Source of the DNA: Cudoniella acicularis
Lineage: Eukaryota; Ascomycota; Leotiomycetes; Helotiales; Helotiaceae
Direction: 5' to 3'
Assembly (NCBI GenBank): GCA_013054445.1
Contig: JAAMPI010000288.1
Span: 1-45,146, forward strand
DNA length: 45,146 bases
Shown in pieces: positions 31,187 to 41,396 of this stretch. Each line of letters begins with the position of its first letter. Position 1 is the first letter of the stretch. The position numbers and the translations under genes were made by a program. The notes below the pieces were generated by a model, which had not been told where the DNA came from, did no database searches, and saw nothing but the letters and a program-made list of their open reading frames with translations.

Positions 31187-31655
31187 CAGCAGCAGTTTTC
31201 CCCGCCGGAACCTTCGCCATATAAGCTAACAGCGGGCCCGGGTGATAGATATCCGGCGCAGCCGTGAAGCCGACTTTGTCTCCAGCAGCCACAGTCAGAA
31301 TTCCTGGAGCGGATTTGTTGGCTCCGCCGACGTTGCAGCGGATATCAACGAGGGAGACGTCCGTTACGGGCCCGTTAGAGATGTAGCCCGTCCATTGGCG
31401 CACGTATTGCCATTCTGGGGTTGCGGTTGTGCCGTGGATGAAGGCAGGAAAGGTGTACTGTTTGAAAGGAGGTGAATGTTAGGAGGGACGGGTTATGGGG
31501 CAATTGGGAAGGGAAGGAGGGGGAAAGAGAGGGGATGAGATGATGGTTATGGGATGAGAAATTGAGTCTTGGGACGGGGTGGAGTGGGAGTGAAAACGAA
31601 CATGTGCTTGTGCCGAAGCCGCGAGGCAAAGGAGTGAGGCGAAAGAAGACTTCAT
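31187..31655 (-). pseudogene. 5' half of an AA9 lytic polysaccharide monooxygenase
   Basis: Exon 1 (31655-31602) encodes a signal peptide, MKSSFASLLCLAASAQA, ending just before His, the future N-terminal His of the copper brace. A 144-bp intron (31458-31601, donor GTTCGT) follows. Exon 2 (31457-31187) gives YTFPAFIHGTTATPEWQYVR, SNGPVTDVSLVDIRCN, VAAGDKVGF and the second copper ligand in IYHPGPLLAYMAKVP. It ends at a good donor, G|GTAGGT, exactly where AA9 genes continue with AAxWDG. The remaining half (about 110-140 residues, including the axial Tyr) is absent; the intron runs into the T19-A19 tract. AA9 enzymes cleave cellulose oxidatively outside the cell. As shown, the gene is truncated, unless the assembly is wrong here. 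Confidence 0.85.
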
Positions 31656-32781
31656 CTTGAAGTAACTCTAGTACAGAAAAAATGAGGTGAAATGAGAAAG
31701 AAGTGACGATGAAGAACAGTGCCAAGAAATGCGTACTCTTCCTCCCCTCTTATACTCCCCTCTCGTCCACATTAGAGTCAAGGAAATAAACCACCATGTG
31801 CGCTTCCTCGGAACCTCCGGCTCCCCCATCCCTTCGAGCCTATCTCCTCACTCAATATTTCCAATCATGTGGTTTGGAAAATAGATTAGCACCCTAGTGA
31901 TGCTAAATCTGGGGAAGTTGTGGGGAACCTGTGGGGAATGGGGTACAGCTTGCGCCCTATCATTTGTCCTTTTGGAAACGGGCAATGCCTCCTTCCGAAT
32001 GGTGCAATATGAGGGTTACTGGGTTTTCCTGATCTAGAGACTGATAAGGGCATGTTTGCAATATATGCTTAATTGTAATTGTGGCTAATTGTCTCAAAGG
32101 CCCGTCTTCCTGTTTAGCCCAAACCCTGGCTGGCGGTCACTTACTCGCCTCACGTTCGTACGTCATGAAATGGAAACGATAGAATGCGATTTGTGGAGGA
32201 TTGATTATTTTCGGCCAGCTGGGTAATATGAAAATCTTGGCGCTAGCCGTATTTGGGTTTCTTTATTGCGAGCATAAATTGCCTTTTTGAGGCGTCACAG
32301 TGAAATTAACACGCTTTTTGTGGAACACAAATTTGATATCGTGCAAACAACGTCATGTATGCGGGTTCCGAGGATAACTACACTTGTATACTTTTAGTGA
32401 AACACAATCGGTATTGACAGTGGAGGGTGAAACGTCAAAATTTGCGGATTTGATTATCCCTAACCTTTGAAATCTGATCATGAGACAGTTGTGTCTTCGC
32501 CAACACCATTGCGGCCTCGTAGTGCACAAGCCACAAGTGGCAGAGTCATTCTGATAGCATTTAGCGAAGAGACAAAGCCTGAGTATGCTCCTCATTGACC
32601 AAAGAATTCTATGGTGCTTGGAAGTAGAAATGAAAGGACAAAGACATAACGTGCGACGGAAACAAATGAGGCCACGAAATTTCTAGGCCTGGCAAACTTG
32701 CCACGGCTTTAAACTTAAATGCAAGATTTCTCATGCCATTCAGGATTCAGCAGCGACGACACAAATCAATGAAATTCAGCC
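31656..32781. other. Intergenic between AA9 remnant and 32782 gene
   Basis: It includes the AA9 promoter. No convincing gene: an 80-codon minus-strand reading at 32353-32595 has no family features. Confidence 0.4.
31749..31754 (-). promoter_or_regulatory. TATA box of the AA9 gene
   Basis: TATAAG on the minus strand, 94 bases upstream of the ATG at 31655, inside GGGGAGTATAAGAGGGG. The promoter looks intact although the gene is cut. Confidence 0.4.
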
Positions 32782-34335
32782 ATGTCTGAAGAGGACAGTC
32801 TGGAAGAGGTCTACGCGGTGTTAAGCCGATCATTCTCTGAGGATCAAAAAATACTGACTGAGGAAGAGCGAGCCGAGCTGACACACATTGTGGACGAAGA
32901 AGATCGAGCGAGGAGTATCGACTTTTTGAAACGAAAACGCGATGGGATAGAGAACGATCTCTCTGACGATCTTCGTACCGCGATACGGTGGTATAAACTG
33001 CTTAAAAATGAAGAGCCATGGGCGATTGGTGTGCAGGAAGGCGGGTCAGAGGATATCAGGACTGATGAAGATATGACGGAGATAGGCTCCGTAAATGCAC
33101 AGACGGAGCTTCGTCAGTTGGCTGCGGGCGAGGGTATCTTATCCAATAACTCGAATCCGGAATTCGGAGCAGGAAGAGAAAATATGATTTTGAGGACTGG
33201 CAAACGCCTACAGACCGATGCCCTTCGACTTTTGAAATTGGTGAGATACATGCTGGATCAGAGAGGCTACTTGGAAACCAAAGATGTGGATTGGCTTGTA
33301 GCATATCTCGAAAGCCGTGTAAGGCTTATGAAAGGAGATATTGGCATGGAAACCCTCCTTAAAGAAGACTATCAAGATCCGTCTCGTACCAAAAAGGTGT
33401 ATTATAGCCAGGTCTGGGAGTCACAACTACCATCGTTGCTAACAGTTGGGTCGGTTGGGCCGGTTAACTTTGTTGAACCTCGTTGGTCTTCCCAGAGCAG
33501 GGAAAAGGAAGGAGTAGTCAGGTCACCGCAGATATCACCTCAGGGAACAGCTGTCGACTCGGAAATGCCAGATGCCACTGCCACTTCGAAGGATACTCCA
33601 TGTACTTCAAGCAAGACATTGAAACAGGAGACTTCTGTTTCTCGACAAGCCGCAAAGCTACATGGCCAGGTAAGAGAGTTGGGACAAAAAGTCGACGAGA
33701 ATCGAACGTCCCTGGAAGCCACTTTTGCAAAGACTTTCGAGACTGCAACAAAATTTCTGAATCAATCCGACTCTTCGGGAGCAAACTTGGCCAGTTCCCT
33801 CGATACGGCGGCTACATTATTGGAGAATAATGTTTCTCTTCACGCAAATCTTCAAGCGGCTCTGTTGCGCCTCGAGGAGGAGTTGAAGCACCGTAAAGTG
33901 GCGGAAAAGCAGAAGGCAGTATTGTCGGAGGAATTGCGGCAAGAGCGAGCCCTCCGTGAAAAGTTGGAGCAGGATGACAAGGCCATAATTGGGAATGCAA
34001 CAGTCGAGCGAGCTTATAGACTGAGAAGGAGAATATTGGAGGAAGAGATCAGAGAAGCCAAGTCCGAAATGGAAGCGAATGAGCTAACTGGTGTCATGCA
34101 ACAATTGGAAGTCGAGAGAGAAAGAATTTGGCTGGAATTCATTACAGGCTTGCGTGGCCTGAGCGACACCGAGCTTGAAGAAATGAAGGCTCTCTGGAAG
34201 AAAAAGGTCAGAGGCCAGCTGATGGCTAAGGATGATTTTTCTCTGATATCCGAGCGCTCGCCGAGTTGTCTATATTGTGATCAGGATTTCTGCCCGGGTT
34301 GTGGAGGCTCATCTGCGATGGAATTTGGCGAGTGA
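32782..34335 (+). CDS. Coiled-coil protein of unknown function, 517 aa
   Basis: A single exon starting CAGCCATGTCTGAAGAGG and ending TGA at 34333-34335. The N-terminal part is acidic and helical (LEEVYAVLSRSFSEDQ, LTHIVDEEDRARSIDFLKRK). The middle (about residues 235-290) is Ser/Thr/Pro-rich and likely disordered. Residues of about 290-460 have long Glu/Lys/Arg/Leu heptad-like stretches (LRLEEELKHRKVAEKQKAV, LEEEIREAKSEMEANEL) that should form coiled coils. The C-terminus ends with CLYCDQDFCPGCG, a CX2CX4CX2C pattern that could bind one zinc ion. No signal peptide or membrane segment is seen. I do not recognise the family. The layout suits a scaffold or complex subunit, but no role can be named. 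The gene is intact. Confidence 0.8.
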   Translation: MSEEDSLEEVYAVLSRSFSEDQKILTEEERAELTHIVDEEDRARSIDFLKRKRDGIENDLSDDLRTAIRWYKLLKNEEPWAIGVQEGGSEDIRTDEDMTEIGSVNAQTELRQLAAGEGILSNNSNPEFGAGRENMILRTGKRLQTDALRLLKLVRYMLDQRGYLETKDVDWLVAYLESRVRLMKGDIGMETLLKEDYQDPSRTKKVYYSQVWESQLPSLLTVGSVGPVNFVEPRWSSQSREKEGVVRSPQISPQGTAVDSEMPDATATSKDTPCTSSKTLKQETSVSRQAAKLHGQVRELGQKVDENRTSLEATFAKTFETATKFLNQSDSSGANLASSLDTAATLLENNVSLHANLQAALLRLEEELKHRKVAEKQKAVLSEELRQERALREKLEQDDKAIIGNATVERAYRLRRRILEEEIREAKSEMEANELTGVMQQLEVERERIWLEFITGLRGLSDTELEEMKALWKKKVRGQLMAKDDFSLISERSPSCLYCDQDFCPGCGGSSAMEFGE

Positions 34336-34506
34336 AAAGGGGTTATTTGGAATGTCGGATGGCCATATAAACTAAAGCAGAGACATACTCGAAGCTCAAA
34401 AACTCCGTCTATCGAGAAACTTCAGGGTACCTTCCCTTTTTCTTCTTTTTAGGGAATCACGCCTGTATGTCGACCAACAAATTGAAGCATTGCCTCGAGC
34501 GATGGT

Positions 34507-34902
34507 TCACCATGAACCCGAGAGAAAAACGGCCGTCAATGACATGAGGCAGCCGCCGTGAACAAGCAGGTGCAACCATGGACCACCCAAAGCCTTTCCA
34601 TATTCCATTTCCTCTCCTACAATGCGTGCCAAAGACCGCGCAACAGGAGCCAGGTGGTAGACAGCCAAAGCTCCCGCAACTTTCTTACTCGTCCCATCAA
34701 TTGGACGGCGAGCAAAGATCAAAGCAATCAAATTTGAGACGAGTAGAAGAACAGCATATTGTTTGATGACGGCGTGAGCCTGCGGTGCTGGAGAAGAGAG
34801 CTGCTCGGAAGGGTTGAAGAAGAAATTGAGCGAGGCTGGTACTTCAACGAGGAGGTGGAGCCAGAATGGGACTATGGAGGTAACTGGCATGCTGATGTGC
34901 AT
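34507..34902 (-). CDS. Small four-helix membrane protein, 131 aa
   Basis: A single exon on the minus strand. The leader in front of the ATG is C/T-rich (CCATCTCCATCTCCATCGCC), as expected for a fungal 5' leader, so the start looks right. Four hydrophobic segments are visible: IVPFWLHLLVEVPASLNFFF, AVLLLVSNLIALIFA, VAGALAVYHLAPVARSLA and WLHLLVHGGCLMSLTAVFL. The His residues in HLLVE and HLLVH are repeated in segments 1 and 4, hinting at an internal symmetry. The size and pattern fit small fungal integral membrane proteins of unknown function. It is convergent with the coiled-coil gene (171 bp between stops). The substrate or partner is not known. Confidence 0.65.
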   Translation of the reverse strand: MHISMPVTSIVPFWLHLLVEVPASLNFFFNPSEQLSSPAPQAHAVIKQYAVLLLVSNLIALIFARRPIDGTSKKVAGALAVYHLAPVARSLARIVGEEMEYGKALGGPWLHLLVHGGCLMSLTAVFLSGSW

Positions 34903-35856
34903 AGGATTAAGGCTTGAGGGTGGTGATGGGTGAACCTGGCGATGGAGATGGAGATGGTAGAAAGTTGGTTGGTTGAGGTGTGGTTCAAGAAGAAGCCGAA
35001 CACGATGGCAAGCTGCGGCATCAATCTCGGAAGCTGGACATCCCGTACGAAGTACGGCGATCCCAGTATACGCACCATCGGCTATGATCTTATGTGACTC
35101 AGGAGTCAGAATGGCCTCAAAAGCACCTTTATAAAGCCAGTGCTAAATTTATTTCGAGTAATCACGTACCGAGATATGTTCAAGAACTGTATATGGATAA
35201 AAAGCGATGGTAAAACTGTCACATGCTGCATTCTTGAAGTTCTGGCTTACGTAATGGTGCAAGGGCCTCTCGGTGCCCCTGGCCCTGGCATGCCACAGAT
35301 TCCCAGTCAGCACTAAACCTTATTTGGCCAATGCTCTTCTTATCAAACATTCCATGCTGCATGAATCCCTGCAATCCAAGCTCAAATTCACAGCCCTCGG
35401 ATTGAGTTGCGGTCATGAGATTTCACACCAAGGATTCCAACTTTGTTGGGACGAGAATCAACAAGATGCGTCAATCTCACATTTGCAATGAGGTAATGTG
35501 CTGAATTGCCCGATCCATCACGACAATCCTATTCTGCTGCATGAAAGAGGCGCATCTCCGTTAATTGTTGTTGTTTCTGCAGTTGCATCGGCCACTTACC
35601 CCTCCACACTTCACATCCTTCACCGTCTTGATCCACCTCAAGTATCAAGAAGCTTGGGGCCAATTGAACCTGTTGCATTTCAATGCACCGCCACCTTCTT
35701 TGCCTTGGTCTCAGAAACCGAAGTCTCTTTCAATTGACACCAATCGTTCACTGGATATAAGTTCGTTCGTTTGAAGTATTCGCACAATCCTCACCGATCA
35801 GACTTCGCCGTTCTTTCGCCTTCTCTAGTAAATTCGCAATATATCACACATACAAC
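34903..35856. other. Intergenic, divergent promoters of 34902 and PKS genes
   Basis: It contains the upstream regions of two genes pointing away from each other. A perfect inverted repeat, CGTAC-GAA-GTACG, lies at 35044-35056. Plus-strand readings at 35273-35774 have no family features. Confidence 0.4.
35756..35761 (+). promoter_or_regulatory. TATA box of the type III PKS gene
   Basis: TATAAG in GGATATAAGTTCG, 101 bases before the ATG at 35857. Seen by eye only. Confidence 0.4.
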
Positions 35857-37404
35857 ATGGCTCCTATACCAGAAGCTCAAGATGCGGGTAGCAGGCGATT
35901 TGGGAATCTGAATCTCTCCATCACAGGAATGGGCACAGAATACCCACCTTTCCTTCTTGATGCGAAATGTCTTGACACTCTTTGCAAACGTCACTATCCA
36001 GACTCACCAGCGTCCGCTCAATCCCTTTCCCTGAGGCCCACGCTTGCTAATACCTGCCACAGAATGGAGAAAATACGTGCGATAAACTGGTACACAGGAA
36101 TCGATACTCGCTCAACAATTGGGACAGTCGACCACCCAATGGCCAACATGGACCGCGCCCCAACAATTGGAGAGCTCTGCGAAGTATTCCTGAAAGATGG
36201 TGTTGCCCTCGCAGTGACTGCTGCGAGGAAAGCTCTACACGAAGCGCAATTATCGCCGTTGGATATCACACACGTTGTATCGACAACTTGCACGAATAGC
36301 GCGAATCCCGGCTTCGATCATTACGTTTGCAAACAATTGGGGATCACACAGCCGGTGGAAAAGGTTTTGCTCCATGGAATTGGGTGCAGTGGTGGACTTG
36401 CGAGCTTGAGAACGGCTGCCAATCTGGCGCTGGGAAGCTCGTTTATGGGTCGCAAGGCAAGAGTGCTGGTTGTGGCCCTGGAAATCAGCAGTCTGCTAGT
36501 AAGGAGCGAGTTGGACAGTGTAAATGAGCTACAAGAGACGAGGATTGGCATCACCTTATTCAGCGATTGTGCGAGTGCTGCCATACTAAGTAATGGGTTT
36601 GGCGCGCAAGTGGAACCCGTCTATGAATTATTGGGATGGGAGCATCTAATAATTCCAGATACGGAGCAGGATTTGGGTTTTGACGTTGACCCGTTAGGTA
36701 TTTGATTTTCATCTTATTTTCTCTTTTCGGTACTTTCTCGAGTACTCACTAACGGACCCCTAGGCTGGAAAGTCGTCCTCTCCCCACGAGTCCCCAAACT
36801 AACCGCCGCCGTCGTCCATCCAACCTTCACCTCTCTCCTCTCAACCCTCCCTGACCTCCCACCAAACTACAAACAAGCAGCAGACTTCGACTGGGCTCTG
36901 CACCCAGGCGGAGCGACCATCCTCACCGGCGTCGAAAAAGCCATGTCCATAACCCCCGAGCACATTCGCGCCTCCTACGACACCTATATCAACCACGGGA
37001 ATTCCTCCTCCGCAACCATCTTCTCCGTAATGGACCGCCTGCGCCACAAAGACATGGATGAAATAGCGCCTCAGGGGAAGGTCAAGGATTTCGTGGTAGG
37101 GTGTGCGTTTGGGCCCGGGATTACCATTGAGATGTGTATTTTGAAGAGGAATTTAGGGCACATCAGGCGGACTCTCATTACAACAGGAGAAGCAACACCG
37201 CCGATGACGGAGACGGATCCGAGTGAGAGTGAAGGCAGTAGAAGTGATGTGGAGGGTGAACCGGAGCAAAAGCGAGAAAAAGAAGCGGAAAATTTGAAGA
37301 AACAGGGAGAGGAGCTAACTCAAAAACTGGAAAAGGTACACCCGGAGATTCCGGAGCAGGGTGATAGTTTGGCGGAGGCGTTGAACGGGGTTGAATTGGA
37401 CTGA
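35857..37404 (+). CDS. Type III polyketide synthase (chalcone-synthase fold)
   Basis: Exons are 35857-36011, 36063-36697 and 36764-37404 (introns of 51 and 66 bp), giving 476 aa. The first intron is a multiple of three and open, but splicing restores the family sequence YPDSPAMEKI and it has a GCTAATAC branch point. The catalytic triad is complete: Cys128 in STTCTNSANPGFD, His310 in LHPGGATIL and Asn343 in NHGNSSSATIFSV. GFxPG-loop equivalents are seen (CAFGPGITIEM). These homodimeric enzymes extend acyl-CoA starters with malonyl-CoA. Fungal members make alkylresorcinols, resorcylic acids and alkylpyrones, and the product here cannot be predicted. About 75 residues beyond the core form an acidic Glu/Lys tail (EPEQKREKEAENLKKQ), longer than the family needs. 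No tailoring genes are close by. Confidence 0.93.
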
Positions 37405-37842
37405 ACAATTCGGACAATATATATGTTGGGGAGGAGAAGGATACTAGGACGAAATTTGCAACGAGAAACGGGCGTATGGTTTACGACTAGGTGGAATGAG
37501 CGGGTACGCATTTCATTCAATATACAGGCACGGCAAGGTAAGGCGCGGTGAAGCATGGCAGCGCAGCAAATGGCGTTTTGGGGTGGGAACTGGTGTCCAT
37601 CTTGATCTCAGGCTTCACATTTACAACTGGAGGTAAGATTCAAAAAAGACGCGAGGTTAGTGTTAGTGTTGGTTGCAAGAGCTAGAATATTAGTAGTAAT
37701 AGCACAAGCGCGATAGACAGAGTTTGAGAGTCAAGATGATAGAATAAAGAGAGAGAGAAATAGCCTTTGAAAATTAACACTTGAATAGGGGTCTCTCGCC
37801 GCGAAAAGGGGGTATCTTGCAATTCAGCTGGGACTAAACTAA
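37405..37842. other. Intergenic between convergent PKS and BUD22
   Basis: No gene was seen. A GAGAGAGAGAAA patch lies near 37748. It serves as the 3' region for both genes. Confidence 0.35.
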
Positions 37843-39192
37843 CTAATCAAACACGACTTTCTTCCCCGCAAACTTCGCCGTCTGTTTCTCCTCTTTCACT
37901 TTCTTAGCTGCTTGCCAGCTAGGATGTAAAACGCCCACATCATCCTTTTTACCCATCCCCCTCTTCCCCGTCGGAATCGCATTATCGCCCGTTCCCTTGA
38001 AGCCTCTATCCCCAAAACCACCACTGCCTCTCCCTCGTCCCCTTTCTCGTCCAGTTTCCTTAGCACCCCTCTTCCCATCCCATCCATCATCCTTCCCTCC
38101 CTTCCCCTTGCCTGCCTTCCCCATCTCCGCTACTCTCGGAAGGCCCTTCTTAATATGATTCGCGCCTGTCCCGAATTTCTTCTCGGCGATGGCTCGGCGG
38201 GCCATTTGCCCCGGGCGGTTTTTGCGTATTAGTGGGGTGTTGGAAGGGAGGTCTTCGATGTCGGAGGCTGAGGAGTCGGAGCCAGAGAAGTAGCCGCCCA
38301 TGAGGGTGGGGAGGAAGGTTGTGGATTTTGGAGGTTGATGGGGAGGTTTCTTTTGGGTTGTTGTGCGGGGTTTTTTGGAAGCGGGTGGTGGTGAGGGAGA
38401 GAGAGAAAGTTCTTGTTGCGGTTGTGGATTTCTTGCTCTTGGTGGTGGTGATACAGAGCCGGATTCGGAGTTAGATTCCGAGTCTGAGTCTGAGGAGCCT
38501 AGGAGGGCATCGTAGCGGGAGAAATCTTCGTCTTCTGAGTCGAGGTCGGAGTCTTGTTCTTCTTGTTTGCTTCGAGGTCTTTCATCGTCCGATTCGAAGC
38601 CATCCCATTCTAGCTCTGGTGTATTGATGCTGTCGTCTTGCTTAATCTCTTCTCGATCCTCTCTTCCAATACTCTTCGGTGTATTTCCAGCAACACTAGA
38701 CTTTGCCTTCTTGTCCTTACCATTCTCCAATGGTAGTGGAATCCCCATAACCAAATATAACCCTCGCAATATCTCCCCCACCAAGTCTTTCACAACCTTC
38801 AAATTGTACATCCCACTCATCACATTTCCCAACTCCTCACTCATATTCACCTTCTTCTCGCCCATCATCTTCACCTCTTCAGGCAAAACCTCACTCTCAC
38901 TCATCCTCTTAACCTTCATAATCTTCGTCGCCAAATAACTCTCTGCCATATTCCCCAAATCTAGCCCCTTCAACGCTTCTATCTCCTTATTTATCCTGCC
39001 CACCTCTGCAGCGCCATCAGACCCTTTGGCCTGTGCGGCCTTTAAACGCTTGCCCAGCTTTTGACGTTCGAAGCCTTTCGCGGTTTTCAGTGCTCTGTGG
39101 AGAAGTTTTTGGCTGTGTTGTATTTTTTCGAGGACGTCTTGTTTGAGGCGAGCAGTGGGGTTTCCGTAATCTGGGCGCTTTCGTTTCGGCAT
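37843..39192 (-). CDS. BUD22: BUD22-family ribosome biogenesis protein
   Basis: A single exon on the minus strand, 449 aa. The N-terminus MPKRKRPDYGNPTARLKQDV and the helical block KIQHSQKLLHRALKTAKGFE, RQKLGKRLKAAQ carry the BUD22/SRFBP1 pattern. The middle is strongly acidic (DLDSEDEDFSRYDALLGSSD). The C-terminus is Gly/Arg/Lys-rich (TGRERGRGRGSGGFGDRG) and closes with the family ending KFAGKKVVFD. In yeast Bud22 belongs to the small-subunit processome and is needed for 18S rRNA maturation in the nucleolus. The mix of acidic and basic low-complexity stretches is usual for such proteins. The gene is intact, unspliced, and convergent with the PKS gene. Confidence 0.88.
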   Translation of the reverse strand: MPKRKRPDYGNPTARLKQDVLEKIQHSQKLLHRALKTAKGFERQKLGKRLKAAQAKGSDGAAEVGRINKEIEALKGLDLGNMAESYLATKIMKVKRMSESEVLPEEVKMMGEKKVNMSEELGNVMSGMYNLKVVKDLVGEILRGLYLVMGIPLPLENGKDKKAKSSVAGNTPKSIGREDREEIKQDDSINTPELEWDGFESDDERPRSKQEEQDSDLDSEDEDFSRYDALLGSSDSDSESNSESGSVSPPPRARNPQPQQELSLSPSPPPASKKPRTTTQKKPPHQPPKSTTFLPTLMGGYFSGSDSSASDIEDLPSNTPLIRKNRPGQMARRAIAEKKFGTGANHIKKGLPRVAEMGKAGKGKGGKDDGWDGKRGAKETGRERGRGRGSGGFGDRGFKGTGDNAIPTGKRGMGKKDDVGVLHPSWQAAKKVKEEKQTAKFAGKKVVFD

Positions 39193-39909
39193 TTTGGATG
39201 TGTGGAGACAGGGTCAATTGGGAACTGAGGTTTGTAGAGAAGATGCAGATTGTTGGTGGAAGAAAAGGTTCAGCCTTGCCGGAATTTTTAGGCGGGGCTG
39301 ATTATGTAAGCGCTTGGCTAAAGTACCAGAAGCTGGGCAGCTCCATCGAACGACTTCTCAACTTCTTCATCAATTGACCGTTTCTGAACAAGATCCTTTT
39401 CATCAAACACTAATAAATTGCGTTATGTGCGTTGACTTTGAGCCGCCTTGCCATGAGGATTCCATGGTACAATTCGAACGAGAAAAAGCGCTCTTATCCT
39501 GATCAGCTGTCTGTTGTCCAATTCACCACTACACCAAACGAGGGCATAAATCCAGTGTCACATTCGGCATGAGATGATATAAACTTCTGATTTTGGTCAA
39601 ATACAAAGTTGACAAGACTGCCAGGCGGAATTCTAAAAACAGCTCATGGAAGAAAGATGGACCATTCGAGTGTCACAAACGAAACAGATTCGAGAGAGTC
39701 CAATCTCAAAATCATTGGCATAATCGCGTAAATTCCATCAAACGGCATGTATTTTTATCCCCTTCAATCTCCAACCTGTTAAACCGCCAAGACTACATAC
39801 ACGGAAGAAAAAATAAACCGAGTCTATGTACAGACAGTCCGCATATCTACAAGGTCTCTCTAGGATCTAGCAATCATCGAATATCCATGTGCGTTAGCAA
39901 AGTAGCTCT
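39193..39909. other. Intergenic: BUD22 promoter and GH7 3' flank
   Basis: Plus-strand readings of 62 and 123 codons (39314-39502, 39593-39964) show no family features, and the second runs into the GH7 gene antisense. No gene was seen. Confidence 0.4.
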
Positions 39910-41396
39910 TTATTTGGTTGACTTGAAGGTAGAGCCGATGGGCCCCCACTTGATGTTGGAGTAGGTCACAGATGCGCTGCCGGAAGCAGATTCGACAGTA
40001 TCTGGTGCACCAGAATCGGTTCCGCACGTTCCACGGGCAACACCTGGTGTGGCAACATCCTTGGTGGTTGGGTAAGGGGCATCAAGCCAGAGCATGTTGG
40101 CGGTATGGTCATCCCAGATGGACATGACAAGAACCATACCCCTCTTGATACCAGCACCCATTGTCTTCAGTCCTCCCTTGGTAGCGAATGTGTTTTGGTC
40201 TCCAAAGGCAGTCTTTTGAGCAGCGCAGAAATCATCGGTGAGGGAGTTTCCAGTAACGCCAACAACCTTGGAGGCCGAGTTGGGAATGGTCACGCCTCCT
40301 TGGACATAAAATCTCTTGATTTCCTTCAAGTCGCCAGCGGCAGTGCCATCGGTAGAGATGAACTGGGTGACAACGGTGAAAGGCTTGGAAGTATCAACGG
40401 TCAAACCCTTGCCCATGAATGAGGTGTCGCCCATGCGGTATGAGTTATAATCGCATCCATCAGCATCGCACAAGGACGAATATCTTGCGTTGATACCACA
40501 GTCAGCTCCGGTGCATCGGGTTTGCTCATTAACAGAGCAAGGATGACTGGAGGTATAGTCAGTAAATCAGCACATCGTTCTTCGGGTCTCTGTTATCTTA
40601 CGGAGTGTAAGCTGCGGAAACCGAGTTGGCTTCCCAGATATCCATCTCGTTACAGCAAGATCCATACTGTCCGTTACCGGCATTCTTGTCGTTCGAAGAA
40701 GAGGTCCAGCCAACAGAGTTCGCCTATGACAGGTGTTAGGACAATTTGCTCTATTCAAGTTTCAAATAAGAGCGTGAAACATACCTCTCCGTTGATGAAC
40801 TTGATGTCTTGAGGACATTGGGCGTCACAGTATCCGGTTCCGTACTTGGCTCCGGCCTTGTTGGTTGGGTACTTGGACAATCCTCCGTCTTCTGCCATCT
40901 CGCTGAAGTACAGCGCACCGTTCAGCCCGCAAGGGAGGTTGGACACGTCCACATCGAATGTGAACTCCTGGTTCATGAGCTTCAGCATTTGGTATTTTGT
41001 TGTGCTTCCAGCTGCCATCAAGTAAGTTCGGGATCCGACGTTGGTGTTGGTACCCTTTGTGACGAAGTTGAGCTTGAGGGCATTTCCGGTTGTGGTGATA
41101 CCATAGGTGCCAGAGTAGTCGGCACCATCCAAAGCACAGTTTTGCGCGCAAGTCTTGCCATCTGGGCAGACAGTGGCGTTCCAGGCGTTACCAGTGTAGC
41201 AGTTGGTGTACCCGACCTTGTTGTGGAGCCATCTCCAGTTGGCGTCAATGGTAATAGACTGAGCCTTGGTCGTGCAACCGCTTGCAGTGCATTGACTGAC
41301 TGTAAGTGGAGGATGGGTTTCTGTTGTCAAAGTACCAGCCAACTGGGCACGAGCTGTGACCAGAAGGGCAGAAAAGGCGAGGGCAGCAGAAAGCAT
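39910..41396 (-). CDS. GH7 cellobiohydrolase, secreted, no CBM
   Basis: Minus-strand exons are 41396-40785, 40723-40602 and 40546-39910 (introns of 61 and 55 bp), giving 456 aa. A signal peptide, [17 protein letters not shown], is followed by Gln ([14 protein letters not shown]), which is usually cyclised in GH7 enzymes. The family sequence runs throughout: [59 protein letters not shown], and the active site EMDIWEAN with E230, D232 and E235 (nucleophile, helper, acid/base). The end, [15 protein letters not shown], closes the catalytic domain directly. There is no linker and no cellulose-binding module. The enzyme releases cellobiose from cellulose chain ends outside the cell. The product is intact, unlike the AA9 gene 8 kb away. 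It is probably induced on cellulose and repressed by glucose. Confidence 0.95.

Noticed and set aside
23131..37404. A single secondary-metabolite cluster linking the lactonase-like gene and the type III PKS
   Set aside because: They are about 12 kb apart, separated by dead genes, a possible assembly join and unrelated housekeeping-type genes.
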